From Cryphonectria parasitica EP155 (lineage: Eukaryota; Ascomycota; Sordariomycetes; Diaporthales; Cryphonectriaceae), in the NCBI RefSeq assembly GCF_011745365.1, contig NW_024468912.1, positions 2,790,001-2,854,000 of the forward strand: a stretch of DNA of 64,000 nt, given 5' to 3'. Under the pieces are notes generated by a model. That model did not search any database, was not told the origin of the DNA, and saw only the letters and a list, made by a program, of their open reading frames with translations. How positions within the stretch are numbered: position 1 is the first letter of the stretch; every line of letters starts with the position of its first letter. This document shows positions 20,481 through 32,305 of this stretch, in pieces. A program made the position numbers and the translations under genes.

Positions 20481-22526
20481 CGAGCGAAGGAGAGACCAGG
20501 CGACAGAAGCGAAGAGAGATCAAGTCGCCAAAGACATGTGTGTATAGGGAGAGAGGAGAGAGGGAACCAGAGCACTGCAGATCGGCACTAAGTTCAGGAA
20601 GAGGACCAAGGACAAAGTTGCTCGAAGCCAGGGGGGATTAGTAAATTTGTGGTCAGAGGAGTGAGCGACGTAACCAATGGGGGCCAGCGTCGGCTGTGCT
20701 GTATTGTTGCTTGTAGCGAACGAACGAACGAATTGGAACGGTGTCGAGGGGGGGGGGGGGGATTAGCATGTGTCGGACGACGGATATGGCATGGCATTTG
20801 ATGGATGACTGGCGTTCTTTAGGGCTGATGCCGCTGCTGCCAAATGCCGTTCTGACCTGGCGAACGAGGGCACGAGGGCACGTCGACTCCAACTGGGCAG
20901 GCAGTCTGTCCTGGTGGTGTTGGTGGTGATGATGTGTGTGGTGCGTGGCGCGTGGTAAGGGACAAGGGGCCCCTTTGGGGAATGCTGTAGCTCCTGGCAA
21001 CAATATTTGATATGTTTCAAGCAGGGCGGCAGGAGGAAGAGGAGGAGGAGGAGCAGAAGACGCTGGTGGCTACATGCTGAGTTGAGCCCTTGTTGCTGAA
21101 TTGATCTGCCTGACTAAGACGATCACGGCGGTTGGTTTGTCTGTCAGGTCTGTCTGCATTCATCTTGGCTCTTTGCTCGTGTTCTTGGAAATCGAGACTG
21201 CCTGTAATAGACAGGGACCAGGGCCTCATCATCAATGCCAGGCTTGCAGATTCCTGCAGGGGTACCACGGCTACCTACTGTTCTGTAATATATCCTAGGA
21301 TACACCTTCTGTAATACCCTGTACTGCTACTCTGGCAGGTCACTGTACCGCTTAACCGTAGTACTAGTATGCGCCCTCGATAAGCATGATGGTCCCTATT
21401 TTAGCAGCAAGCCCGCCCTCAAAATCCACCCTCCCCCCCCCCCAATTCCCCTAAACCTGCAGTGTCCCATGTACTACCACATACTAAGGTAATATGGTGG
21501 TACTTCTGTGTGTGGGCAGCCATCCGAGATCCGTCTACTTTTACGTACTCCTCCCCGTATCCTCTTCCCGCCTACCTGTGCATGTGTCGCGTGCTTCCCG
21601 ATTGTACCATAACATCATGGAAATCTTCCGAGATGAGAGACGGAACTTTTCTTATCACTGTGTGCTGGGCCGACATTTTCACCACCACATCAATGTTATC
21701 TTGCCAGACACACGCGTGCGCCCACACACACCTCATTTCCCATGTCTTGATTACTTCCTTTCTTTTTATCTAAAATGAAGAAAATAACCATGATCTTAGC
21801 GGTATCTCAGATTGCACCTCTCCGATTGGATCTCTAGGGCACCGGTCGATCTGCAAAACTGTATACAGTGGCACTATAGTACCATTGTATGGTCTCGGTA
21901 GTAAATATTTTCTGGAGGCCTGCAACCTTGTGAGAGAGGTGCCAAGTTCTCGAGCATCCTAATCGAGGTTCGTAAGTCTTCATTCTATGGTACACTGCAT
22001 TCCTCGTTATCTTCAGCTCTTGATTACGCACTCGCTTTGCTTTTTCTTCTTGCATGTGGACACCCCCCCTTTTTTTCTTTATTCTTCGTAATAATTTCGC
22101 TCCTCATCAGGGAAAGTTTTCACAACCTTGGACACAAGAACTCTCTCTCCACACTTTGAACGAGACTCGAGCCTAAACCACCCCAGCTGATTCGTGGCCT
22201 ATTCGTGGCCCAGTTGTCTAAGTGTGGATGCCCTCCTAAGCCGACCCGCTATTGTTAACGTGGCACCTGGGATCATTCTTTCCACCTTCCTGCTGTGGAT
22301 TTGCAGTTAATTCCCTGAGACGATACAAGCTGTGTGTTGCAGCTTTCTGCATATCGCCCTGCCTGGGATGCGGTGGTGGTTGGACGATTTGACCGTCTTT
22401 GTGCACAAGATCCGGCGCTGCAAGTCAAGCTTACGAACAAGGTCGTCGGTACGCGAGGGCGCACAACAAAATCAAAGTGTCAGAGGGAAAGGTAAAGTTC
22501 TTCTGTGCAATCAACCTTTCTCTCCC

Positions 22527-22559
22527 TCCCTCTCTCTCTCTCTCTGTGTGTGTGTGTGT
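22527..22559. repeat. (CT)n(GT)n compound microsatellite
   Basis: A run of CT followed directly by GT dinucleotides in the gene-free region. Confidence 0.85.
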
Positions 22560-25500
22560 AGGATACATGGCGTTGTTTCGACGAGATGAAGGGCCAAGCC
22601 GGTTTTCATTTCCTTCCCAGGCGGCCATGTCTGAGATCTATTGAGCTTGGCCGGATCATCACTTGCCAACAGCCGCCGAGTATGGCGGCGCGTTGGGGAA
22701 TACGGCTGGGCAATGACAACAAGCAAGGGTTATTTCATTTATCAAGCGGCAAATAGACGAGACACCCCAGAACAGCGCCTGATGGCCAGGGGTTTCTAAG
22801 ACGTCGAGGCTTGGTTGTGGCGATGAAGGGTGGCAAAGATTCCGTTGGGGAATCATAGCCTTTGTTTTATGTAACACGGCTCCCCAACTGAGAGTCAAGC
22901 TCAAAACCATTTGGTCCTCCAATACTCTTGTGTGATTTACTGAGAACCGCCCTCCGGAACAGAAGACAAGAGCGAGCTGTATCACCACGGAAATCGCAGC
23001 ATGTCAAAATAGAGCAGGGAGGGGACTCAAAATTTGGCGTCTCAGACACATTTCCTCGGAGCCAAGTGCCGTGGCAGGTTTCGGGTCCATCTCCGGACCA
23101 CGGCCGCGTGTGCCTGTGTACAGCTAGCCTACCATGTCGTGCCGGCAGCGGTGTGTCCGTCTTTATAGTGCGTGCAAGAGTCAAAATTGGTGTCACTCGC
23201 CCCCGGCCTTCGCAGTCTCTCTCGCAGGTACCCGTGATTATGTTCTCGTCTTGCTAATCCAAGGCGACTGCACTAGGAGTTACAATGAGTCCTCTTTGTA
23301 GAAGTGTGGTAATGACTGTCTAGAGGCATCGTAAGTTTTCGCGAGATGCTGAAGTGAGGCGCATGCATGAATGTTGGGACGTCCGCCGATACAACAGCTT
23401 TCCATCCAGCTCCCTTTTTAGCTGCACACCTCGCCATATGCACACATGCTTTTTCTTAACTGGTACTTAGTATGCGTAGTATATGTCGCGTTAAGATCTG
23501 TTGAGCCTGTCCAGACATCTCATCCAACATGAGCAAAGTTCACACTGTACCATGGTAGATGTTCTCACAATTATGTGAGGCCCGCCATTGCCGCCTGCAT
23601 ACTGTTACTGTACATGATACTACATAGTGTGTACTGAAAGAGTTTAATCCAGGAGAACGGGTGGTCCCGGACGCAGCACGATTAGAAGTCAGCGGCAACC
23701 TAGCTTTGGTCCTGTCCAGGACAATAAGGGTACTGCCTTTGGCTGCTTAATGCTGCAAACACATACAAGTCTGTGGCGTGGTGTGGTGTGGCGTGTCGTG
23801 AAAATCTCGTCTTCCTTCGCGGGAAGAAGCGATCTAGAAACCATTCTGCTTGCCCGTCGAGCCCCCAAAGTGGAGAGGAGAGCAGCAAGCACCTGGGCAT
23901 TATTGGCAGAGACAAAGAAACCTCCCCGCGTGGGTCCCTGTCAGCGTGCCAGACTTTCGATTCGACATCTGATCTCGGAAGAGGGCGATGGTCTAGGCAG
24001 GCGGGGATGATGGATCGGAGTGTACTATGGTAGTATGGGGGGGGGGGGGGGCGGTGTGTACAGTGTGTGAGAGAGATGTGGCGCGAGTAGGGAGCCGATG
24101 TAAAGGTTCCCTCCTCCTCGGAACGATCCGCTACAGGAACACTTTTTCAGCATTGCGATCACGGGACCTATAATTTGACACTCTGCTCGTATCAATCACT
24201 ATGTTCATCTTTCTCATCGTAAACTCGGCACTACTATAGTATGAAATTTTCCGACCCCATTGTAGCGTGCCCTGGTGTTCGTATTGCGATACTTATTTTA
24301 GCAGTGCCGACGATGAAGCGGGTCTGCCTTGGATAGGCCGTGCTATGAGGTGTGTGTCGCTCCAAATTTGTGTCCCCTTTACGCGATTTGGTTTTTCTTT
24401 CTTTCATTCCTGAGAAATCGCGCTGCTATTGTTTTGCAGCTGGGGACTGTCTATACTTGGCATATCTTCTTGCTTGATAGTATTGGGTTTGCCATCGCTG
24501 TGATTTTTTTCTGTTGCAGCGGCTCGCGCGCTACGTGAGACCAGACCAGATCAGCAGGGGCACCTGCGTGAGTAAGTAGGCCAGAACAGGTCGAGCTGAA
24601 AAAGGTTGTATGGGACGGTGTTGAAGGGGGTTTCTTCCCCTACCCCATGCCTGAGGTATGAACTTCACAAAAGACTTGTACAATTCCCGAGTAGAGAGTC
24701 TACCTATGTACTTAAGTACTCACCTAGAAAGTACGAATGAAACTCCTGAAAGCATATCTGCATGTTCAGTTGGCTGGCAGTATGTTTGGAAATCACATGA
24801 AAGATAAATCGTTGAGATGAATCAATACGACGCTAGACAAATTAGTGGCAAAGGGCCCATGTTGCTGCCCCATCGAACCTGCCCTGCAGCATTTTACAAG
24901 TGCACCAGGATAACCAAATCTCTTTCAGGGGGCAAGAGAGATAAAAAAGCTCACTTTCATGTTTTAGGGAGGTTGACACGGGTATTACGTAGTATGTCGT
25001 TGGGGACAAGGTTCTTTTTGGTGGTATTTTCTCTTGCTTTCTTTTTGCTTGTTGTTATCAAGAGGGTCAAGATTAATGGCGGCCCAACACTATGTACATG
25101 TGTGGCATCACACAGATTTGTCAAACTAGATTCGCACGGCCAGAACATTTCCAACTCGTCTTACCGTACTTGCCATAGTACCTAACTCTGCTATGTGCGA
25201 CTGCCACTGCCACTGCAGAACACAACCCCGCTAAGACGGTCAGGGCTCTTGCCCACTTGACTTGACCCCCCTCCCCATATCAATTCAAGAGGGGCTTAGA
25301 GGCGGGCGCCAGAACTGACTGGAACTGCACCGCCGAGTCGCATCGTGGTCACCTTTTTCCAGCTTCAATGATAACCGTCTGTGACCGCCCTTTTGGGTTT
25401 CTCGGCTCCACAACAACTCTCCCTACCCCATACTCACGATCATTTGTTCGGCCTCGGCCCTGACCTCGTTTCTTCCCCTTGGACTTCCCCTGAGAGACGC

Positions 25501-25950
25501 CTCGCTTTTGTGTGTTTGTGTGTGTGTGGACAGGACGAGGACCAAGAAACGCACGCACGCCATTCTGGACCGGAGTCACAAGACCAACTTCTCCCGCGCA
25601 TTGCATATACGCACACACGCACAAACACACACTATTTCAGACGACGATCGTCCCAACATCGGCCACGTCTTTGCATTGCTCTAGCACTTAAATCAGAAAA
25701 AGGTGTTGCTGATCGCCTCACTCGACGAGGGGTCACACCAATTTGGGTCATCATCGCCTGAGGAATACTACTTTCCTGTGTCATACCATCATCCTACGGT
25801 GCAAAGCCAGCTTCCCTCGCCCCGCCTCAGCAGCAGCCCTCACCTCAATTGCTCTGTCCTCCTCTAACCACACACGCCTACGATCTTGCAAGCCTCTCGA
25901 GGTCGCTGAATCACCTCTAACTACCCTCGACTCCCCCTGTTGTATAGAGC

Positions 25951-27849
25951 ATGACACAGCCAACACAGGCGCGGAGGCGCTTCGCTCCTGTGCCTATCGA
26001 GACCACCTTTAAAGAGCACCGCAGAGGAGGCCCAGCCGCCGAGCCGACGCCTGAACCCTCCCCGACAGAAGAGTCTCCCCCTCCGCCCCCGTCACCTCCC
26101 AAGGTCGCCAATCATGAGACTCAGACTGTCGTGCGGGAGAAGCGCCGGTTCGCACCGCAACTCCTCGAGTCCACAAGAAGATCACGAAGAGCTGGAGACA
26201 CTGTGCCCGCCACGAAGCCGGCTGATAAGACCGACATTACACCCTACTCGAAACATATCTACTCCCTGTCGTCCAAGAAGAGGCCACACAATAGGAGGCC
26301 CGGCCATGCCAGGCGAGAATCATGTGATGATGAGATCGCCGAGCATGTCTTCGATCTCAACAAGCTGGAGGCGCAGAAGCGCATGGAGGAGCTGGCCATG
26401 TCGGCGTTCCCTAACAGCACGATGAGACTGGGTGGTGCAGAACATTTCTTTCTGCGGGAAGGGTCTGACGATGATGACAGCCCGAGGGGCAGGGGCAAGA
26501 CACGCGCCGGCAACAAGGACGAGCGGAGAGACTCGTCGGAGGACAATGTGAACTGGATGGTCAAGGAGATGCAGAAGCACGCCGACCAGCTGGCTGCAGA
26601 CAGGGGTGAGGCCGACTCTTGGGATTCTGGATCGATCAGGAGCGAGGGTCCGCCAGACAACACCTTTGCCTTCACCAACAAGGCTCGCCATACCATTAGG
26701 GGATCCATAGGGCCTCTGAGTCCCATTGGCGAGGATTTGAAGGCGGTGGACAAGTCAGACGAGTCTTCCTACTTTGGCACTGCTGCATCATACGATGCGA
26801 AGACTTCTGACCAGCCAATCAGCACGCGCCCAGGCACGTTCGGTGAGACCGTGGATGTGGACATGCCCGATGCGCCATCCCGCCCTTCTGCTGCTGCTGC
26901 TGCTTCGCCGTCCCAACCACCGCAAGAGACAGGCTTTGCACGCCCACGTGGGGCTTTTGGTCGTTTTTATGGCTATCAGAACCAGGCTGGTGCCCAGGAC
27001 AAGGCCGCCGAGAAAGCATTGTTCCGACTGAGGACCCTGAAAAGCCCGCCCATGGCCGGCAAAGACCTCACTTTTCGTATGTGCCCGTCTCCGAAGCAGA
27101 CCAAGCTCGAGTCGGACCAGAAGTGGGACGTCGCTGCCGGCGCCAACGTCGAGCAAAACCGGGATACTACTGGACAAAATGGGCTCTGGAGAGGGTACTG
27201 CTTCACGAGCAAGGGCGATGAAGCACTGGCCCCCTCTGTCCGCCCGGCACCCATGCTCATGACCCCATCATTTCCCGCCACGCCTTTTGAACACAGCGAT
27301 CCATATGCCACGACCGATGGGACATTGGCCCCCTACCCAGTCTCTGCCGAGCCCACACCTATGGCATCTGGCCAGTCGTCGGGGCTCTTTTCCATCTCTG
27401 AACACCGCTCCCGCGGCGGTCAGCCCAAGGGCCTTCATATGCTGATGGGCCTGGAGCAGCGACTGCAGCAGGAGAAGGCTGCCGCGGACTTCAATGAGCG
27501 CATCGCAGCCGAGTTCAATGACCAGTTCGTGACGCAGGTCTACAATTACCTCAGCCTGGGGTATCCTGCTACGGCGCGGGCTTTTGATGAAGAGTTGTCG
27601 AAAATCAGCAGGATACCCACCAACGAGTTGCAGATTGAGGATGACGTCGTTATGGACGGCATAGGCAGCCGGGCTAAGGGTCATATCAAGATCAGCATGG
27701 ACCTGGATATGAGCGAGGATAGACGCTGTCCACGTTGGAGGGCCCTGAAGCAGTACATCTTTGAGTGGGCTCGACAACATCCTGATCTCGACAGCATCAC
27801 CCCTCTTGCATGGGGTGTGGCAGAGAGGCGAGGCAGCTGGGGCATATGA
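25951..27849 (+). CDS. Conserved ascomycete protein with LisH-like C-terminal segment
   Basis: Single exon of 632 residues starting MTQPTQARRRFAPVPIETTF. I do not recognise a named family. The N-terminus has two matching basic motifs, RRRFAPVPIETT and KRRFAPQLLEST, separated by a Pro/Glu linker; the first lies at residues 8-19. A conserved-looking segment 'ITPYSKHIYSLSSKKRPHNRR' follows, then an acidic/Ser-rich middle. The last 150 residues look folded: LEQRLQQEKAAADFNERIAAEFNDQFVTQV leads into YNYLSLGYPATARAFDEELSKIS, which resembles a LisH-type dimerisation helix pair (Leu-x(2)-Gly-x-x-x-x-Ala-x-x-Phe), then PRWRALKQYIFEWARQHPDLDSI. Possibly a chromatin or cytoskeletal scaffold; role unknown. 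Confidence 0.75.
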   Translation: MTQPTQARRRFAPVPIETTFKEHRRGGPAAEPTPEPSPTEESPPPPPSPPKVANHETQTVVREKRRFAPQLLESTRRSRRAGDTVPATKPADKTDITPYSKHIYSLSSKKRPHNRRPGHARRESCDDEIAEHVFDLNKLEAQKRMEELAMSAFPNSTMRLGGAEHFFLREGSDDDDSPRGRGKTRAGNKDERRDSSEDNVNWMVKEMQKHADQLAADRGEADSWDSGSIRSEGPPDNTFAFTNKARHTIRGSIGPLSPIGEDLKAVDKSDESSYFGTAASYDAKTSDQPISTRPGTFGETVDVDMPDAPSRPSAAAAASPSQPPQETGFARPRGAFGRFYGYQNQAGAQDKAAEKALFRLRTLKSPPMAGKDLTFRMCPSPKQTKLESDQKWDVAAGANVEQNRDTTGQNGLWRGYCFTSKGDEALAPSVRPAPMLMTPSFPATPFEHSDPYATTDGTLAPYPVSAEPTPMASGQSSGLFSISEHRSRGGQPKGLHMLMGLEQRLQQEKAAADFNERIAAEFNDQFVTQVYNYLSLGYPATARAFDEELSKISRIPTNELQIEDDVVMDGIGSRAKGHIKISMDLDMSEDRRCPRWRALKQYIFEWARQHPDLDSITPLAWGVAERRGSWGI

Positions 27850-29042
27850 TCCCTAGAGATGGGGCTGTCATGAACAGTTAGAGGGAAGAGAGGAGGGAAG
27901 AGAGGAGGGGCAGTTTCTTAGCCACCATTGCCATTTGCAGTTTCTATCTTTACGTCTTTCGTTTGGCCTTTCCCCCTTCTCCCCCCCCCCCCCAGGGTCC
28001 CTTGAGGTTCTATGCACTACTGGGTGCCATTGCGTTCGTTATTAGAAGGTTTTTTGTCCATGCTGGTCAAGCATGGTTATGACATGTGATAGACAGACTT
28101 ATGATGGGAAGAGCATACTGGTTTCGACACCATGTCACTTCATTGCTGATGTGGAAAGGAGTGGCAAGAGGATAAAAGAGGAATGGAGCCCTCACCTTTC
28201 TGTCCTTTCTTTTCAATGTTTTTTTTTTCTTCTTCTTTTTCATTTTGCTAAACACATGGTAGATGTGGTAGAGGGAGGGTGTGTGGTCATGCGAGCATCA
28301 TTCAGCATAGATTGGCAAGAGGCAAACAGACATAGGATAGCGAAGAAATTGAGATTCCAAGGTGGCCATTTCCTGGCAATCATGAGACTCCGTTCAATCT
28401 CGTGCAAGGTAGCCAAGTCAGGGAAGACGCCATGTGAGATGAATCTTTAGAAGGACGATTATCTATCTGAGAGCGTCATGAACCTGATCTTCATTCTAAG
28501 CTTGTAGTTACCAGAGCTCTACCAGGACTGTTTCTGGTTCAGCCCTACCGATTGACAGATGACGGCTCCAGGGTGCCGGGACCCGCGTTCCCCCAAAGCA
28601 GTTAGGGATGGCTCTCCAATTTATTGGCTGGTGGTCCTTGAGAATTCCAGGGGGGAATGGAGGGGGGGGGTCCCTCGGCAACTTCTTCTGCCGTAGAGTA
28701 ACCCTTGTGACTGCAAAGTACTGTACCACCGCCAAGACCCTGACGTTGACGTGTTGAGGACTTTGAGGTCTGGCGGCAGATCACCACTAATTATTACCCA
28801 CCCTTGTCAAAGGGGTCTCGGAATAGCCTCTGGTCTCGTCGATACCATAACATAGCAGCTTGGTCTGACATCAGTCTTTACCTCTCTCTCTTCTCTGGAC
28901 TCAATCGCTCTTTAGTATCAACATTGTCAGATTGGGTACTCCAATTTGTGAACAGCAGCAAGCAGAGAAAGACACGCAACGGTCTAAACACCTTGCTAGT
29001 GCTGCTGCCGCTGCTGCTCCATGTTGTCGCTAAGCCGCGTGG
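27850..29042. other. Intergenic spacer
   Basis: Holds the 3' region of the gene ending at 27849 and the promoter and leader of the ARMH3-type gene. A 9-bp duplication (GAGAGGAGG) is near 27887-27910 and a poly-C run near 27980-27992. No gene supported. Confidence 0.5.
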
Positions 29043-31493
29043 ATGGAGAAGTCCCCCCTCACCCAGCAGCCTCGACCTGAGGCCTTTCAGCAAAAGGTCG
29101 TGCAGCTGTATGAGGATTTATTCAAGGTCTGTGCTCCCTTGCCTCTCTGCTCACCCACACACTCCCCCCCCCCCCCAATATTTTCAAAGAAAACCTCACA
29201 TGCTAATTACTTCTTGCATGTGATCAACAGGTTTGAAGACACCCACCTAACCCGCCATCCCCCGGCCCCGACGATCGATCTTCAGCACTGATACTTGAGA
29301 TGGGAAGGATGATCAAGATGCCGAGCATGACCTGTCAGAAGGCTTCTGGCGAGAGTTGTTCTTGCTCAAGCCGGACCGCGCCTCGCTCCGGCGCATTCTG
29401 GACGGGCTCACGCCCGCCGACCTGCAGCATCTCGAGGAGCAGACGAGGGAGCTCTTCTCGCGCGCGGTCAAGACCCTGAAGAGCTCCCAGGTTGTTGCTC
29501 AGACAAATGCGCTTGATGTATGTGTGGCCACATGAAGCTGAGAGTGCCCCCCCCCCCCAAACACTTTGACTATCATCTTTTTCCGTCTTAAGTAGTGATG
29601 ATATGGTAGCTGTTCGCTATTCGCTGTTCGCTGTTCGCTGACCAGCCACACCGGCCCGAGAAATACAGACCCTCAGTACTTTCCTCTCGTCCGTTCTGGC
29701 AAAGAGGTACACCAACCCGAGCTCCGACATCATCACGATCCTGGCAGGTCTCGACAGTATCGATGCGATTTTTACAGACTTTGTTGGATCGTTGGACAAC
29801 ATAATACGGAATGGCAAGAGTGGTGAGTGCGGATGGCAGTCCAACCCTCGGGACGGGGGAAGATTTGGCTGACAGGGACTCGTATTCAGTGGAGATACGA
29901 CAAAAGGCTGTCGAGGTTGCATTGGCCATCACATCCGGAGCATATCAGACCAGTCTCTTGACATACTTGATACAGAAGGACATGTTCCCCTCCGTCATGA
30001 AGGTTTGTGTCTTCGTTCCTATCTCGGCCTGTTTCAGGGTATCAAACACTCGTCTAACCTATATACGTTGTCGCAGTTAATACAAGACGCCGAGAATACG
30101 TCCGAGATCTTTGAACCTTTTACTCTTGTCGGTCTTCTGGCAAACTACAACAAATTCGAATTTCAAAATCCATACCAGCTGCGGTTGAATGATTTTGTGA
30201 ACGAGGAAACGATCCAGAAGATCATCAGGAACGTTGGACAGACCTGCCAGAGATTGAGAACGCAGTATGTGGACATACAAGAAGACCTGCCGGAAGGCTG
30301 GACGTTCAGCAACACTTTGAACATGATCGGGCTGGGAGCGATAGCACCGGGACCGAAACCAGACAAGAAGCCTGTGTATGATGCCGACACGGCGAAGAAG
30401 ATGTTTGCAGAGCTGTAAGTTGGCTTTCCTGCCGCTCCTCTCGCAAGAAAAGAAAACTGACGGAGCTGGGTACTGAAGACCGGGGAATGACGCCGCGGTT
30501 CTACTGGCTACTTACGACTTCACACATGCAAACAAGCTCTTCTGTTTCAACTTTGTCACGCTGGCCTCGGAGAAGGGCGAAGAGCATCCTTTCGCAAGCT
30601 ACATCTCCATCACGTCCTACCTCCTCACACACGCACATCTATCTACAAAAACAAGCCTCTACGCAGTCCTCAGCCTGATGGTCTTCCGTCTCCTGATTGA
30701 AGACCCAATCCTGTGCAAGCGCATATGCAGCGATGAGAACAAGGTGGCGGTGCGGCTGTGTCGACAGAGACAGCCATACCTGCCGCTCGTCCGGGGCGAG
30801 CGCACACTGGCCACGGCCATCATCGACACCATGATTGACGGGCTGAACCACAATCTCAAGAGGCGCCTGGACGTGGGCATGTACACGCTCTGCGTGGGGA
30901 TCTTGCTCCGCATCATCAGCTACATGTCCAGGTCGCGCACGCGACTGCCATACCACTGGTCCGAGCTGTTCCGCTCCCTCCTCTCCCTCATACGGTTCCT
31001 CACCACCTACGCGGCAGACCTCAAGGACCTGCCGCACATCGAGACGCTGCTGGACCACGTAGTCAACCTCCTCGCGCTAGGTCTGTCAGCAGGCGAGGCC
31101 TTCCTCCCGACGCCTGCGGCCTATGATGACCTCTTCTACAAGGTCGTCGAGGCGGGCGACACGCTGGTCAAGTTTCGTGATACGTACCGGTTGGCAAGCA
31201 GGCCTACAAACAGCATCGAGACGCTGATCAGCGTGAGCACGCACTACAAGACGCTGCTGGCTGAGGGGGGTGGGGGGAGCAAGGGTGGGAAGGGGAGCAA
31301 GGCTGGCGCTGCGGGTGTCTTGACGAGCCTGCAGGTTGCTGAGGTCATCAAGCAAGGGTATGAGACGCTCAGCATACAGGCGAAGGAGGGTTTGGATAGT
31401 TGGGAGAGGTATAGGGAGGCGGACGAGAGGACACTGCTCAAAAAGGTGGCGAGAGTTGCGGTGGGGGATGTAAGGGCCCTGGTGGCAGAGTAG
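29043..31493 (+). CDS. ARMH3-type armadillo-like helical protein (DUF1741)
   Basis: Six exons, 29043-29126, 29308-29517, 29669-29822, 29890-30002, 30077-30414 and 30479-31493, join to 637 residues with phases that all match. Recognisable family text includes FWREFFLLKPD, FEPFTLVGLLANYNKFEFQNPY, ANKLFCFNF and the C-terminal DUF1741 block around DNILNHNLKRRLD-like 'MIDGLNHNLKRRLDVGMY'. The human relative ARMH3 (C10orf76) binds GBF1 and PI4KB at the Golgi and supports Golgi integrity; the fungal role is inferred from this. The fold is all-helical. The first intron has a weak GTCTGT donor and a GGAAG acceptor, so the exon 1/2 junction (Phe-Lys-Asp-Asp) is the least secure. A Gly/Lys/Ser-rich loop interrupts the C-terminal part (about 31264-31318). 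Confidence 0.85.
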
Positions 31494-31505
31494 GAAGGAA
31501 GCACA

Positions 31506-31584
31506 GGAGGAGGAGGAGGAAGAAGGAGGAGGAGGAGGAGGAGAAGAAGAAGAAGAAGAAGAAGAAGAAGAAGAAGAAGAAGAA
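31506..31584 (+). repeat. (GAG/GAA)n purine microsatellite
   Basis: About 80 bp of GAG and GAA triplets starting 13 bp after the stop codon of the ARMH3-type gene, so likely in its 3' UTR. Confidence 0.9.
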
Positions 31585-32305
31585 GGGGTGTTGTTTGGCC
31601 CCTGGAATGTGAAAAGTACTTGGGCAGGCGGATGTATCTTACATAGGTAATTCATGCCTGCCGTGTGGTCACTTTCATGTGCTTTGCATTATGAGATGGC
31701 TTATAGCATTTTCCCTTTCTCAAATTTTGTAAAGCCACAAAAGACAAGACATCTTGAGCAAGGTGCACTGTCAAAAGTGCCTCCTACCCAAATGCTCACC
31801 AATCAGGCGAATACTTAGCAATATGAAGGACATGAGTATGGGCTACATTAACGGTCAATATGGCTCTAGCTGATTATGGCAGGGTGTCAGTGCTGGTAAG
31901 AAGACCCTTCAGGCTGCATGGGACCCCTAAGATGACAATCCCCCCCACTATGATTGGCTCCCTGGCACAGGAGTGGCCGAGCTTAGGCGAATGCCGTGAG
32001 GAATTATGTCATCGCCGAGCTCACTCTCCAGAACATGACCAGATTCTCGTGCAATCCCTGACAAACCCAACAACGGCAAATCTAAACCTCCATGCACGAC
32101 GCAGTTTTCTTCAGCATATGGCTTTCCCTCCTCCGCATCTCTGTGAAGCATCCATAGCGCTTTCATTACTGCATTGAGAGTCTTTAGACATCTGTTCCAT
32201 CACATTTCCACTTTGCATGTCGACATTAATCCCGACCGAACCCGACAGCCAAGACAACTACCTTTTTTGTTTCCACCACCCTCTGCAGAAGCCCGCGCCG
32301 ACGAG
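31585..32305. other. Intergenic spacer
   Basis: 3' region of the ARMH3-type gene and promoter of the ISA1-like gene. No gene or repeat was seen beyond the purine tract. Confidence 0.5.

Larger units (their letters stand above)
20389..25950. other. Long gene-free region between divergent genes
   Basis: About 5.5 kb with only short ORFs lacking family resemblance. It contains a (CAG)21 tract at 20417-20479, poly-G runs near 20749-20760 and 24038-24051, poly-C near 21432-21443, a (CT)n(GT)n run at about 22530-22559, a direct repeat of ATTCGTGGCC near 22191-22210, and a GTACTTAAGTAC palindrome at 24708-24719. No transposase or reverse-transcriptase fragments were recognised. It should hold promoters and long leaders of the genes at 20388 (-) and 25951 (+). 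Confidence 0.5.

Noticed and set aside
20389..20523. N-terminal extension of the large protein containing a poly-Cys run
   Set aside because: It arises from reading a CTG repeat in one frame; a later in-frame ATG at 20388 gives a normal start.
22527..22559. (CT)n(GT)n as a functional element
   Set aside because: Ordinary microsatellite; several similar ones occur in the window without association to genes.
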